Assembly: GCF_028687615.1 (NCBI RefSeq)
Contig: NZ_JAQTZU010000026.1
Coordinates: forward strand, 1 to 41,281
Length of the DNA: 41,281 nt
Origin: Methylovulum sp.
Lineage (GTDB): Bacteria; Pseudomonadota; Gammaproteobacteria; Methylococcales; Methylomonadaceae
Direction: 5' to 3'
In this document: piece after piece, positions 17,549-25,589 of the stretch
Position numbering within the stretch: position 1 is the stretch's first letter
Layout: each line of letters opens with the position of its first letter
Made by a program: the position numbers and the translations under genes
Notes under the pieces: generated by a model
What the model was told of the DNA's origin: nothing
What the model saw: the letters and a program-made list of their open reading frames with translations, nothing else
Database searches by the model: none

Positions 17549-18862
17549 CTATTCAATGTCTTTACAAAGAACCTTGGAATTTCTTTGTGGGTTATAAAGT
17601 GCCTTAAGCGGCTCAGGAAGATTGCTAAGATCTGACGATATAAAACCTCGCTCGATAAACCAGTGTACCGTTTGCGTCGATAAAACAAATAATTTTTTCA
17701 GGTTAAGCTGTTTGGCTTTACGGCAGGCATGGTCTAACAGACGATTTGCACGGGCGGAACGTTGATAATTTGGATGCACGGCAAGACAAGCCAAAATCCC
17801 AAAATGCCGTTGCAAATAGGCATGCAAGGCAATACAGCCAATAATCAGGCCGTCGCGCTCGATCACAAAATAATCGGCAATTTCCATTTCTATTTTTTCC
17901 CTGGAACGTTTCGCCAGTATCCCTTGTTGCTCTAGCGGCTTGATCAGTTCCAAAATACCGCCAATGTCGTTCATGATAGCAGGACGTAAATCTTCAAACG
18001 GCGTAGAACTGACCAAGGTACCGATACCATCACGCGTGAACAGTTCCAATAACAATGCCCCATTTTGGAGCCGATTGATTAAATGTACCCGTGCAATCCC
18101 TGAATTACAAGCATGAATTGCGGCTTTCAGAGGCAAGCTAATAATTTCATGAAGATTTTTATGTTCGTCAAGAAAAGCGGTGACCTCGGCTGTGGTCATT
18201 TGCTGGATTTTTTCGCCGCTGTCAGGATGGCAACAATTTTGTTCCGTCAACAAAACCAATTTTTCCGCTTTTAAGGCGATAGCCACGGCGGTCGCCACTT
18301 GTTCGGCGGACAGGTTAAAAATCTCCCCGCTGGGCGAATAACCAATCGGCGAAATCAGCACGACATTGTCTTGGTCAAGTTGCTGGTGGATCGCCTCGCT
18401 ATCAATCCGGCGCACTTCCCCCGTATGGCAATAATCTATGCCATCAATGATTCCCAAGGGCTTGGCAGTGACAAAATTGCCCGACGCGACCTTGATTTTC
18501 GCCCCCGCCATCGGCGAATTCGCCAAGCCTAGCGACAACAACGCCTCAATTTCAACGCGCACCAGGCCCGCCGCTTCCTTCACGGCTTGCAAGGCTAAAC
18601 CATCGGTAATCCGCAGATGATTATGGAAGCGTGGTGGTGCGGAGTTTTGCAGACGTTGGTCGATTTGCGGACGGATGCCATGCACCAGCACCAGGCGGAT
18701 GCCTAAGCTATTGAGCAAGGCAAAATCATGGACATGGTGTTCAAAATCAGCCGCCAACACCGCTTCGCCACCAAACGAGATAACAAAGGTTTTGTTACGA
18801 TGGGCGTGGATGTAAGGGGAAGAAGAGCGGAACCAGTTGACGAATTCGTGGGGTACAGTCAT
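17549..18862 (-). CDS. argA: N-acetylglutamate synthase
   Basis: ArgA catalyses the first step of arginine synthesis, acetyl-CoA plus glutamate to N-acetylglutamate. The 437-residue protein has an N-terminal amino-acid-kinase-like domain (about 20-280, with FVISFGGEAV and LVLVHGIRPQ), which usually senses arginine, and a C-terminal GNAT domain (about 290-430) with CLAVHPNYQRSARANRLL as the acetyl-CoA loop. This is the classic gammaproteobacterial fused form. The ATG at 18862 fits the family N-terminus VNWFRSSSPYIH. Confidence 0.93.
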   Translation of the reverse strand: MTVPHEFVNWFRSSSPYIHAHRNKTFVISFGGEAVLAADFEHHVHDFALLNSLGIRLVLVHGIRPQIDQRLQNSAPPRFHNHLRITDGLALQAVKEAAGLVRVEIEALLSLGLANSPMAGAKIKVASGNFVTAKPLGIIDGIDYCHTGEVRRIDSEAIHQQLDQDNVVLISPIGYSPSGEIFNLSAEQVATAVAIALKAEKLVLLTEQNCCHPDSGEKIQQMTTAEVTAFLDEHKNLHEIISLPLKAAIHACNSGIARVHLINRLQNGALLLELFTRDGIGTLVSSTPFEDLRPAIMNDIGGILELIKPLEQQGILAKRSREKIEMEIADYFVIERDGLIIGCIALHAYLQRHFGILACLAVHPNYQRSARANRLLDHACRKAKQLNLKKLFVLSTQTVHWFIERGFISSDLSNLPEPLKALYNPQRNSKVLCKDIE

Positions 18863-18957
18863 TGGGTATGTGTGGGATGGTTCATATAAATTGCGTAGCC
18901 CGTATGGCGCGATAGCGGAATACGGATTCTACATCAAACACCCTATTTCGTTGCACT

Positions 18958-19227
18958 TCATACAGGCTTGCTTTGTGCATACTTGAATTTAAAAGCTGGC
19001 ATATAGGTAATATCACCAACGTAGACTTGATCGGGTCGGCTCACCTTAAATTCACGATCCAGAAAATTCGGTGAAATAGGCTTGTCATGTTTAGAATCGG
19101 TGGTCGCTTTAAACTTACGCTTGGTTTGGGCAATGGGTTTGTCGCTCTCATTGGCCAGCTTGACGGCTGGCTCTCTAAATCCGGCGGTATACATCAAACA
19201 CCCATGCAAGCCGTTCAAAAATGGCAA
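18958..19227 (-). pseudogene. IS3-family transposase (OrfB) remnant
   Basis: A piece of an IS3/IS150-type OrfB is readable: KRKFKATTDSKHDKPISPN, then a linker and PDQVYVGDITYMPA, the entry to the DDE domain. Nothing before or after belongs to the same protein, so the element is truncated on both sides. It lies just 5' (in plus coordinates) of the minus-strand attC. A short REP-like motif (CCGTAT 18900-18905 / ATACGG 18920-18925) sits between it and argA. Confidence 0.65.
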
Positions 19228-19326
19228 GAAGATAAGCCTGGGTTGTTTGTTAAAAGGTTTATTATCAGGCGGGACTTGACATCAAGGGTTATATTTTCTC
19301 ACACTGGGAAGGTTAATGCACTTTGC

Positions 19327-19443
19327 GCCCAACGTTACGGGGCGTGCCGCTAACGAAAGCCAAACGAAGCCGCCGGACCTTGATAAAAATGAAATTTTAA
19401 AACCGCCAACGGGCGGCGCGTCCCTTTAACTGGCTTGTTGGGC
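19327..19443 (-). other. Integron attC site, minus orientation
   Basis: Read on the minus strand, the site begins GCCCAAC, ends GTTGGGC, and has the same internal blocks (AAAGGGACGCGCCGCCCGT; TTTCGTTAGCGGC) as the four plus-strand sites at 37418-41096. Compared with those it lacks five bases in the CCCCTTACCGTAAC block. The cassette genes lie immediately upstream on the same strand (19490-19996), as expected for a real cassette. Confidence 0.75.
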
Positions 19444-19489
19444 ATTCAGCACGACGCATTAAAGCGGATAAGGGTAAACCCAAAACAAT

Positions 19490-19720
19490 TTAGGCCTGTG
19501 CATAAAAAACATGCTCGATAACTTGAGCAGGAAGAGTAATTCTATCGAATAAAGATGCCGGATATAAAAAATCCTCGCCAGATTCATCAATCACCCGAAT
19601 TTGGTTATGTTTTTCTGCCTCAGCATCCGCCAAAATTTCATAGAGCTTACGGGGTTCCAATGAAACTTCATAGCCACGGTTATTGATACAGATTACGAAT
19701 TCGTGTTTGTGTTTGTTCAT
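19490..19720 (-). CDS. Hypothetical cassette protein
   Basis: This 76-residue protein of unknown function is acidic and contains VSLEPRKLYEIL and IRVIDESGEDFLYPASLF. It looks like a small soluble beta-alpha protein; I do not recognise a family. It overlaps the preceding (degraded) gene by 4 bp and ends 47 bp before the attC, which makes it the last gene of an integron cassette. Confidence 0.65.
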   Translation of the reverse strand: MNKHKHEFVICINNRGYEVSLEPRKLYEILADAEAEKHNQIRVIDESGEDFLYPASLFDRITLPAQVIEHVFYAQA

Positions 19721-19996
19721 GATTGTGTGTCAATGTAACGTTTAATTTTAAATTCCCGTTTGCCAATGCCCGATGCTTCGTACCAATGAATTTCTGCTTC
19801 GCGGAGCGTTCCATCTTGCAAACGCACTGTGGCAAAGCCCTTACGCTTACGCCATAAACCCCTGCCCATGAATTTTACGAAGCCTTGGTAACTACCTAAT
19901 GCCTGAGCCACGAGCAAAAGTTTCGGGATGCCTAATATTGCCAATAATTTCAAATTCCATTTTGGGATTGTAGCGCAATACATCAGAAACGCCCAA
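19717..19996 (-). pseudogene. Conserved hypothetical cassette gene, broken by a stop and a frameshift
   Basis: One frame reads DVLRYNPKMEFEIIG, then RHPETFARGSGIR and an in-frame TAG, then LPRLRKIHG. The rest (WRKRKGFATVRLQDGTLRE, then IHWYEASGIGKREFKIKR) is in another frame. Together they resemble a small conserved protein family of unknown function ending in HWYEAxGIGxKxFKIKR. An apparent ATG frame from 19983 only joins an unrelated start to the true C-terminal half. The gene has decayed, or the start has been remodelled. Confidence 0.55.
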
Positions 19997-20128
19997 AGTT
20001 ACAGAAATCCGTAGATGTTGCACAAGGGCGACAAAACCAACATGCAGGAAAAACAGATTGAAACAATTGCTGCCTTTCCGCTGTGAGAAATAGTCAAATC
20101 TGGTGTATGGTCGGCCTGAATCAGGCGG

Positions 20129-20281
20129 TCATCTGCTGATTTCGGCGGCCAGCGTCAGATGAAACACCAAGCCCAGTAATGTATTCCTCGACACGCAATT
20201 CTTGGTGCGGGTGGTCCGATGCCGGATTGTGGCAAAGGTCGATTCAATCGGGTTCGTCGTGCGGATGTGTAGCCAGTGCTC
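20129..20281 (-). pseudogene. IS256-family transposase C-terminal remnant
   Basis: Minus-strand translation gives EHWLHIRTTNPIESTFATIR, then RTTRTKN and a helix ending LAAEISR before the stop at 20131-20129. The RTTNPIESTFAT block is diagnostic for mutator/IS256 transposases. Only the last ~50 residues remain. Its 5' boundary is joined directly to an IS110-like piece on the other strand. Confidence 0.7.
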
Positions 20282-20326
20282 GGCGGGAAAATGGGATACA
20301 AACTACGTTACTGCGTAACGTCAGTT

Positions 20327-20479
20327 CATAATATCCGCAAAGAGTTGGTTGATAAACTCACTGCGCTGGTCAACCAAACGCGCGGCTTGTTGAGTAAAAG
20401 AGGCATTGTTATCAACCAAGGTATTACGCAAGTTAGACAGCAATTATCCTTGATATTGGAAGATGCTAAAATGGCTTAA
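20327..20479 (+). pseudogene. IS110-family transposase internal fragment
   Basis: The frame reads LVDKLTALVNQTRGLL, then GIVINQGITQVRQQL and LILEDA, the region between the DEDD and Tnp_20 domains of IS110 transposases. Both flanks are missing, and it ends at a chance TAA. A slightly longer open frame begins at 20276 but its first residues belong to the neighbouring IS256 piece read backwards. Confidence 0.65.
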
Positions 20480-20513
20480 CTACCTTAAGTCGTGAACTGT
20501 TTGCCGGGCAATG

Positions 20514-20653
20514 AAATGACCGGCAATTATGCGCTGATATTGCCGTTGTTTGTCGCCTGCTTTACCGCATTGCTTATTACCGACTGGCTGGAAAGTCCAC
20601 CCGTTTATGAGGCGTTGCTGGAAAACAATTTGCGAAAAGAACAGATTCAGTGA
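20514..20653 (+). pseudogene. C-terminal remnant of a CLC-type chloride channel/transporter
   Basis: EMTGNYALILPLFVACFTA, then LESPPVYEALLE and a TGA at 20651-20653, matches the last transmembrane part and tail of CLC proteins (ExTGxYxLILP and PIYEALLE motifs). The first ~85% of the gene is absent. It ends 64 bp before the antiporter gene, so a CLC gene may once have stood next to it before the IS pieces arrived. Confidence 0.65.
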
Positions 20654-20717
20654 TTACTTCATTGAATTCACCTAAAATTAACTGCATTGCCAATCCGCAC
20701 TAACCTAGGAGACAGAT

Positions 20718-21884
20718 ATGGAATCTTACCGTATAGCGCTATTTGTGATCGCTCTTGTGGCGGCTCTCGCACCCTTGCTTGCCAGCATGCCCACCCGCTT
20801 TCGCATGCCGGTCGTGGTGGCTGAAATGCTGCTAGGAATGATTATAGGCCCCCATATTTTCAACTGGGTAACCCCGGATGGCTTAGTGGGTATGTTAGGT
20901 GAGCTAGGTTTGACCTTTTTGCTGTTCATGGTGGGCTTGGAAATCAATCTCGGCGAAATTCAAGGCAAGCCCTTGACGCTGGCCGTCGGAGGCTGGTTTC
21001 TTTCTTTTATTGTTGCCATGATTTGCATGTATCTCGTCCATGCCATCGGTCTGATTCAAGCGCCGCCGTTATTGGCCGCCGTGGCTTTGTCGACCACCGC
21101 GCTCGGTATATTGGTTCCCATACTACGGGATGATGGTACTTTGGCTACGGACTTCGGCAAATTGCTTCTGTCGGCCGCGGCGATGGGTGAATTCGGCCCA
21201 TTGATGGTCATCTCCTTGCTGATCATCCCGGCGCATAGTACGTCTTTACATACCGTCTTCATCGTGGCTTTTGTGGGCATTACCTGTTTGATTGCGGCTA
21301 CGGCTGTCCGCGCCCGGTCTTCCGCGGTGATCGACATCCTGGCCAAAACCATGCAAAGCAGCGGCCAATTGCCGGTTCGTCTCTGTATTGCTCTCCAGGC
21401 TTTGTTAGTGGTTTTAGCCGGTGAGTTTGGGATGAATGTAGTGGTTGGCGCGTTTGCGGCCGGCATGGTGGTGGGCATGGCCAGTAAAGGCGAAGGCGGT
21501 GTGCTGCTCCGGCAGAAGCTGGATGCCATCGGCTATGGCTTTTTAATTCCCATTTTTTTCATCATCGCCGGCATGAAATTTGACATTGCCGCGCTGTGGG
21601 CGAATCCGTTGGCATCCGTCCAGATCATCAGCCTATTGGGTTTGCTCGTCGTGGTGCGCGGAGCGCCGGTCTTGCTTTACCGTCAAGTTTTATCTTCAGC
21701 CGATCGGCTGCCTTTTGCCCTTTATTCCGCCACGGGCTTACCGATGATCGTCATCATTTCAGAAATCGGCGTCTCGTCCGACCTTATGTTGCCGGATCGG
21801 GCGGCCGTTCTGGTTAGTGCCGGCATGATTTCCGTATTACTGTTTCCTATGATTGCCGAAAGGATGAGACAAGATAACAAATGA
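20718..21884 (+). CDS. CPA2-family cation:proton antiporter (Kef-like, no TrkA domain)
   Basis: This is an inner-membrane Na+(K+)/H+ exchanger. The 388 residues carry about 11-12 transmembrane segments; MPVVVAEMLLGMIIGP and LLFMVGLEINL are typical of the Na+/H+ exchanger domain of KefB/KefC and GerN relatives. No nucleotide-binding TrkA-N domain follows, so this is the short form. A strong AGGAGA lies 6-7 bases before the ATG. It points toward the hipA gene, with 192 bp of gene-less convergent space between. Confidence 0.85.
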   Translation: MESYRIALFVIALVAALAPLLASMPTRFRMPVVVAEMLLGMIIGPHIFNWVTPDGLVGMLGELGLTFLLFMVGLEINLGEIQGKPLTLAVGGWFLSFIVAMICMYLVHAIGLIQAPPLLAAVALSTTALGILVPILRDDGTLATDFGKLLLSAAAMGEFGPLMVISLLIIPAHSTSLHTVFIVAFVGITCLIAATAVRARSSAVIDILAKTMQSSGQLPVRLCIALQALLVVLAGEFGMNVVVGAFAAGMVVGMASKGEGGVLLRQKLDAIGYGFLIPIFFIIAGMKFDIAALWANPLASVQIISLLGLLVVVRGAPVLLYRQVLSSADRLPFALYSATGLPMIVIISEIGVSSDLMLPDRAAVLVSAGMISVLLFPMIAERMRQDNK

Positions 21885-22076
21885 ATTAATGAAAAACTTG
21901 CCGAGTTTGCGGAACTTATTGTTTGGTTATAAAAAATAGGCTAAAAACGTTTTAAAATAATAGCTTCTTTAGATATTTTTCGGCTGCGTTGGCGTGGATC
22001 CCTCAACTTGAACGGAACGTTAGTTCACGCCGCCTTCAGGATAAAAACACTTTGTCTAAACTCGCACCGCCTATTT

Positions 22077-23414
22077 TCACTTCAGCAAGTCAACAGAAAC
22101 CTTAGGGATTTCAACCGCAAGCTTTTGGGCGTTGCCGCATTGCTGCAAAAAAATGGCTTCTATCCCCTCCAGCACAGAGAATTCGGCACCCAGTTCCAAC
22201 AATCCGTCCCTCAATCCCGGCCAGACTGTACAAATCTTGTCCGCCAATTGTGTCAATTCGCGGCTGACCAGTTTGGGATTGAGCCGGCATTCATACGCCA
22301 TCAACGCCCAGTCATAGGCCGTCAACGCGGTGGGGTTAAAATTGTCGCCAATCGCCATCGCCAGGGTATCGGATATGCCGTCCCCGGCATAGCGCAAACA
22401 GCAGACCAAATCATAAGCCGGTGCCAGGCTCAAGCCGCCTGTGTCCATGAAAAACGACAGGTTTTTGCCGTGGGCATCGGTGTTGCCGATCAACACCTGA
22501 AAGATCGCCCAACGTAACAAGGCCAAGCGGTCGACCGCCGGTTTTGAGCTGGCTTGGGTCAACAAGGCAAACAGCTTGGGCAAAGACGCCCCATCGCGCA
22601 GATGTTGCACATCGCGGCCATCGCCATAAGGGCGTTCATATTTCATGCTGACACCGAGACCTAAGGCTTGGCAGCCATCAATGCAGTGGAGCCGCTGCAC
22701 ACCGTCGGCCTTGCTGATCCGGTCAAAGCGGCGGATCAATACTACGGGTTCGGGTAGCCATTCCAGGCGGATGTCCGCCGTTGGCAAACCCACGGCCTGG
22801 GCCAGGCGCATACAAGCCAGTTCATTGCTGGTCATGCCTTGCAGGCGGGTGCGTAGCGGTTCGGGTTTGAGGATATGGGTGGAGGCCAAGCGGTCGCCAT
22901 CGACCAGATACCAGTGCCGGTTTTCTTCCAACACGGCAATTTTATCCTGGTGTCCGGCAATCGACAGCCTGACTTTGCCGTCCCAGACGGTGAACGCCTC
23001 TTGCGGGCGCGAGCGGATGCGTTGGGACAATTCATCCCGGCTGAGCAAGCGTTTTGTGGTTTCCCGGTGGGCGGGTGATAGCGGATCAGCCAAACTGAGC
23101 GACAACGCCCCGGCGGTTTCTTGCCCCAAGGCGATCAGCAAACCCATCAGGTTGGATTTAGAGACTTTGTTGGCTTGCGCGGCATCGTCCAACGCCTGGC
23201 CTTCCGGCAACAGATTCTGGAAAAACTGCCGCACGGCGGCACTGTGTTGTTCGGGTGTGATTGCTCCGGCAGCCAGGGGCAAGGCCGGGCTTAACGGGAA
23301 GCGGATGTCTTTTGCCAGCCAATCCGGTGCATAAGCAAAAGCAAACAGGCCGCTGCCGCTGTCCAGACTGAGCCAGCCGAGCAACTCCCCGTTGGCTTTA
23401 ACGTCCAGCTTCAT
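22077..23414 (-). CDS. hipA: HipA-family serine/threonine kinase toxin
   Basis: HipA toxins phosphorylate glutamyl-tRNA synthetase or similar targets and stop growth. The 445-residue protein has the N-terminal HipA couple domain (GELLGWLSLD; FPLSPALPL), then the kinase lobe with IAGHQDKIAVL and the catalytic NTDAHGKNLSF block near residue 308 and AYDLVC as the metal-binding Asp. The start overlaps hipB by 4 bp (ATGA). The reading frame is full length. Confidence 0.9.
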   Translation of the reverse strand: MKLDVKANGELLGWLSLDSGSGLFAFAYAPDWLAKDIRFPLSPALPLAAGAITPEQHSAAVRQFFQNLLPEGQALDDAAQANKVSKSNLMGLLIALGQETAGALSLSLADPLSPAHRETTKRLLSRDELSQRIRSRPQEAFTVWDGKVRLSIAGHQDKIAVLEENRHWYLVDGDRLASTHILKPEPLRTRLQGMTSNELACMRLAQAVGLPTADIRLEWLPEPVVLIRRFDRISKADGVQRLHCIDGCQALGLGVSMKYERPYGDGRDVQHLRDGASLPKLFALLTQASSKPAVDRLALLRWAIFQVLIGNTDAHGKNLSFFMDTGGLSLAPAYDLVCCLRYAGDGISDTLAMAIGDNFNPTALTAYDWALMAYECRLNPKLVSRELTQLADKICTVWPGLRDGLLELGAEFSVLEGIEAIFLQQCGNAQKLAVEIPKVSVDLLK

Positions 23415-23710
23415 AGCGGCGGTTGGGTCAGCTCAGCCAAACGCCGGCGGGCATTATCGCGTTGCGATTGCGGCAGGACGAACAGCGACACCCCCAAGCC
23501 TTGCGCCACTTGCAGAATTTTGCCAATACTGACCCCCGGCTGGCCGGTTTCAATATCAATCAAGGTCTGCAAGGCAACGCCAATGCTTAAGGCGGCATCG
23601 ACTTGGCGCATACCCGCCTGGGTGCGGGCGGCACGGATCGCCGCACCCAAGGTGGCAGGGCTATCAAGACAAGGATCGGCAGGAAAGGCTGTAGGGATGA
23701 CACGCTTCAT
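23411..23710 (-). CDS. hipB: HipB-family HTH antitoxin
   Basis: HipB binds HipA and represses the operon. The 99-residue protein has a Xre/Cro helix-turn-helix (about 20-75: AIRAARTQAGMRQVDAALSI, then DIETGQPGVSIGKIL). The ATG at 23710 is preferred over the TTG four codons upstream because GGAG lies six bases before it. A consensus promoter and two matching palindromic operators lie just upstream. Confidence 0.88.
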   Translation of the reverse strand: MKRVIPTAFPADPCLDSPATLGAAIRAARTQAGMRQVDAALSIGVALQTLIDIETGQPGVSIGKILQVAQGLGVSLFVLPQSQRDNARRRLAELTQPPL

Positions 23711-23729
23711 ATAATTCTCCAATACTGGA

Positions 23730-23758
23730 TTTATAGAGGCAATGTCTTATCATGTCAA
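23730..23758 (-). promoter_or_regulatory. Sigma-70 promoter of hipBA
   Basis: On the minus strand TTGACA (23758-23753) is followed after exactly 17 bases by TATAAA (23735-23730), about 20 bases before the hipB ATG. This is a near-perfect sigma-70 promoter. Confidence 0.8.
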
Positions 23759-23760
23759 TT

Positions 23761-23831
23761 AAAATCTACTTTAATAGATTTTATTAATTATGATAGGTAG
23801 TCATTTGTTAAAATCCATTATAGTGGATTTT
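23761..23831. promoter_or_regulatory. Two palindromic operators upstream of hipBA
   Basis: Two 22-bp palindromes share the form AAAATCYA-N6-TRGATTTT: 23761-23782 and 23810-23831. Their centres are 49 bp apart. The first begins two bases from the -35 box. The layout resembles HipB operators of other bacteria (short arms, spaced along the DNA), so HipB autorepression is the simplest reading. Confidence 0.65.
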
Positions 23832-23917
23832 ATTGATTGCCGAATGATCCTTCTAGGCGTTGTTATCTGAACATTAGCTACATAGGCGTTAGGGGAACAA
23901 GGCTTGGCATAAGGACA

Positions 23918-24190
23918 TCACGACTGGAGACTCTTACGGTAATCCTGCACGGCATCGCGGATCTTCCCCAACAAGCCGAGCTGTTTTCGGATGTCGGCAA
24001 ATTCCGTTTCCAGTTCTTCCACCAACTCGGCCTCCCATTGGGGCTCGCCTTTCAGGAAATTCCCCAATGGATAGCGGTAGCCCGCGCCTTTTTTGAGATA
24101 CTGGGCGATGGATTTGGCCTGGCCGTTTTGACGGATCAACGCCTGCATCTGTTGGCGTTTCTGTTTTCTTGCCTTGCTTTTTAAAATCAC
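23918..24190 (-). CDS. Small charged hypothetical protein
   Basis: This 90-residue protein is rich in Lys, Gln and Arg: a basic N-terminus KSKARKQKRQQMQALIRQ, then GYRYPLGNFLKG and a coiled-coil-like helix ELETEFADIRKQLGLL. No family was recognised. The start is a GTG without a clear ribosome binding site. An overlapping frame from 24194 lacks such order and is taken as a shadow. It looks like an accessory gene of a mobile or toxin-antitoxin region. Confidence 0.5.
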   Translation of the reverse strand: MILKSKARKQKRQQMQALIRQNGQAKSIAQYLKKGAGYRYPLGNFLKGEPQWEAELVEELETEFADIRKQLGLLGKIRDAVQDYRKSLQS

Positions 24191-24380
24191 TCAAAAGCAG
24201 CCGTAGACAATGTGCAAAATGACGTTTGGCTGAAGGGTAAAAACCGACCCACTGCTGTCATAGAAGCCAGATTGACGAATGGCTGCACGCTCACCTAAAG
24301 CTGTCCTTGATATTAATTGACTTACTGCCAGCATAACAACTGAAAAAATAAGTCGTTTTGACTTTATTAATCGGAGTAAT

Positions 24381-24830
24381 ATGATATGCGATATGAAAAT
24401 ACCCCGTGTTGTTTTGGATACCAACGTTCTCGTCGCCGCATCACGAAGCCGGAATGGAGCTTCGTTTGCATTGCTATTGGCGCTAAAAAACGGTCAATTT
24501 ATAGCACTGGCGTCGGTGCCGCTGATGCTGGAATACGAAGCTGTGCTGAAGCGACCAGAACAATTGGCTGTCAGCGAACGAACCGAGGCTACGACCGATG
24601 CCTTCCTGGACGCACTGTCGTTATTTATTGAACCCGTACACCTGCATTACCTTTGGCGACCACAATTACGCGACCCGGCTGACGAGATGGTACTGGAAAC
24701 CGCATTAAATGGCCGTGCCGAAGTGCTGGTGACCTTGAATACTGCTGATTTTGTTCCAGCCAGCCATTTTCGACTGCCGGTGTTGACCCCAGGCGCTTTT
24801 TTGCGCCAACTGCAAGAGGAGAATACCTGA
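24381..24830 (+). CDS. PIN-domain toxin (putative ribonuclease)
   Basis: The 149 residues show the PIN fold acidic set: VVLDTNVLVAA (Asp near 10), a central Glu in LMLEYEAVL, DPADEMVLETAL and TLNTADF. This matches the PIN family of putative toxin components (TIGR00305 type). GGAG lies four bases before the ATG at 24381; a second in-frame ATG at 24393 would have poorer spacing. The gene precedes its antitoxin, with TGATG coupling, the reverse of the usual order. Confidence 0.82.
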   Translation: MICDMKIPRVVLDTNVLVAASRSRNGASFALLLALKNGQFIALASVPLMLEYEAVLKRPEQLAVSERTEATTDAFLDALSLFIEPVHLHYLWRPQLRDPADEMVLETALNGRAEVLVTLNTADFVPASHFRLPVLTPGAFLRQLQEENT

Positions 24831-25069
24831 TGACTAACTATGCGTTGCGCGTCCCCGAATCTCTGTTTTCTTACGCCCGCAAGGTGGCGGAGGAAGAGCA
24901 TGTATCAATGAACCAGTTTTTCGTCATGGCCATTGCCGAAAAGGTTTCCGCATTGAAGACCGAGACCTATTTTCGTGAGCGACAATCTCGAGGCGAACTC
25001 AATGCTTTTGACACCTGGCTCAACGCCAGTCCAGATAGAGAACCGATGGCAGGCGATGAACTGACTTGA
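24830..25069 (+). CDS. Antitoxin partner of the PIN toxin (ribbon-helix-helix/HicB-like C-terminal type)
   Basis: The 79-residue protein opens YALRVPESLFSYARKVA, then EEHVSMNQFFVMAIAEKVSAL, a ribbon-helix-helix pattern: a beta strand, helix A, a turn and helix B. Such antitoxins bind the operon DNA through the RHH domain and block the PIN toxin by a C-terminal tail. The ATG shares a base with the toxin stop. Confidence 0.75.
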   Translation: MTNYALRVPESLFSYARKVAEEEHVSMNQFFVMAIAEKVSALKTETYFRERQSRGELNAFDTWLNASPDREPMAGDELT

Positions 25070-25364
25070 CCTCCTGATAGGTATCCACAAAAGGGTAAAA
25101 TGGCTATTGAAGGTGGTAAATGTTGAACGTGTTTTTTGTCCATAACAAAATAAGTGGGTAAAAATTGGGTAAACAGGATATGCAAGGATACAGGCACAAA
25201 CTAATAGGCCATTGCCTGCGATTGATAGTTTATTCCTTAACTGTGGGCAGTTACACCAGAGCGTGGGAACCCATAACTTCTGATGTCTTTTGCGGCGGCC
25301 ACTTTGACGTCAGGCATGGTTTACCCCTCCCATGTTATGAAATAATGTATAATTGCCCGCTGTT

Positions 25365-25550
25365 ATGCGAATGGCGGGTAAGCTTGGCATATATTTTCAT
25401 CATCCCAGTGACGCCGCACAATTATCCCTTCTGATGCCTGACCAAACCCATAAGCTTTTTCAGTATCGGGATATTGCCATCCAAGCGGCTAAACGCCTAT
25501 GCCTAAGAATGATGGATATGGGCGTGATCAAAAACCTACCTATGGCGTAG
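25365..25550 (+). CDS. Uncertain small ORF upstream of mlaE
   Basis: A 61-codon frame (opening MRMAGKLGIYFHH) ends 39 bp before mlaE. No family is recognised and no ribosome binding site is clear. It is in the 25070-25589 stretch, which otherwise shows only a TATAAT at 25348-25353 without a matching -35 box. In most gammaproteobacteria the mlaF ATPase gene would stand at this place; nothing of mlaF is visible. Confidence 0.25.
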   Translation: MRMAGKLGIYFHHPSDAAQLSLLMPDQTHKLFQYRDIAIQAAKRLCLRMMDMGVIKNLPMA

Positions 25551-25589
25551 CCATATCACCTAACATCGACTGTAAAGCCGCTATCAACG

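Noticed and set aside
23934-24194. Alternative frame overlapping the 90-residue hypothetical gene
   Set aside because: Rich in Arg/Pro/Gly with no ordered pattern, typical of a shadow frame.
24191-24424. 77-codon minus frame before the PIN toxin
   Set aside because: Overlaps the PIN start and its upstream region, with no recognisable features or ribosome binding site.
25348-25353. TATAAT upstream of mlaE as a promoter
   Set aside because: No -35 box at 16-18 bp; the nearest TTGACG is 39 bp away, so it cannot be called with confidence.
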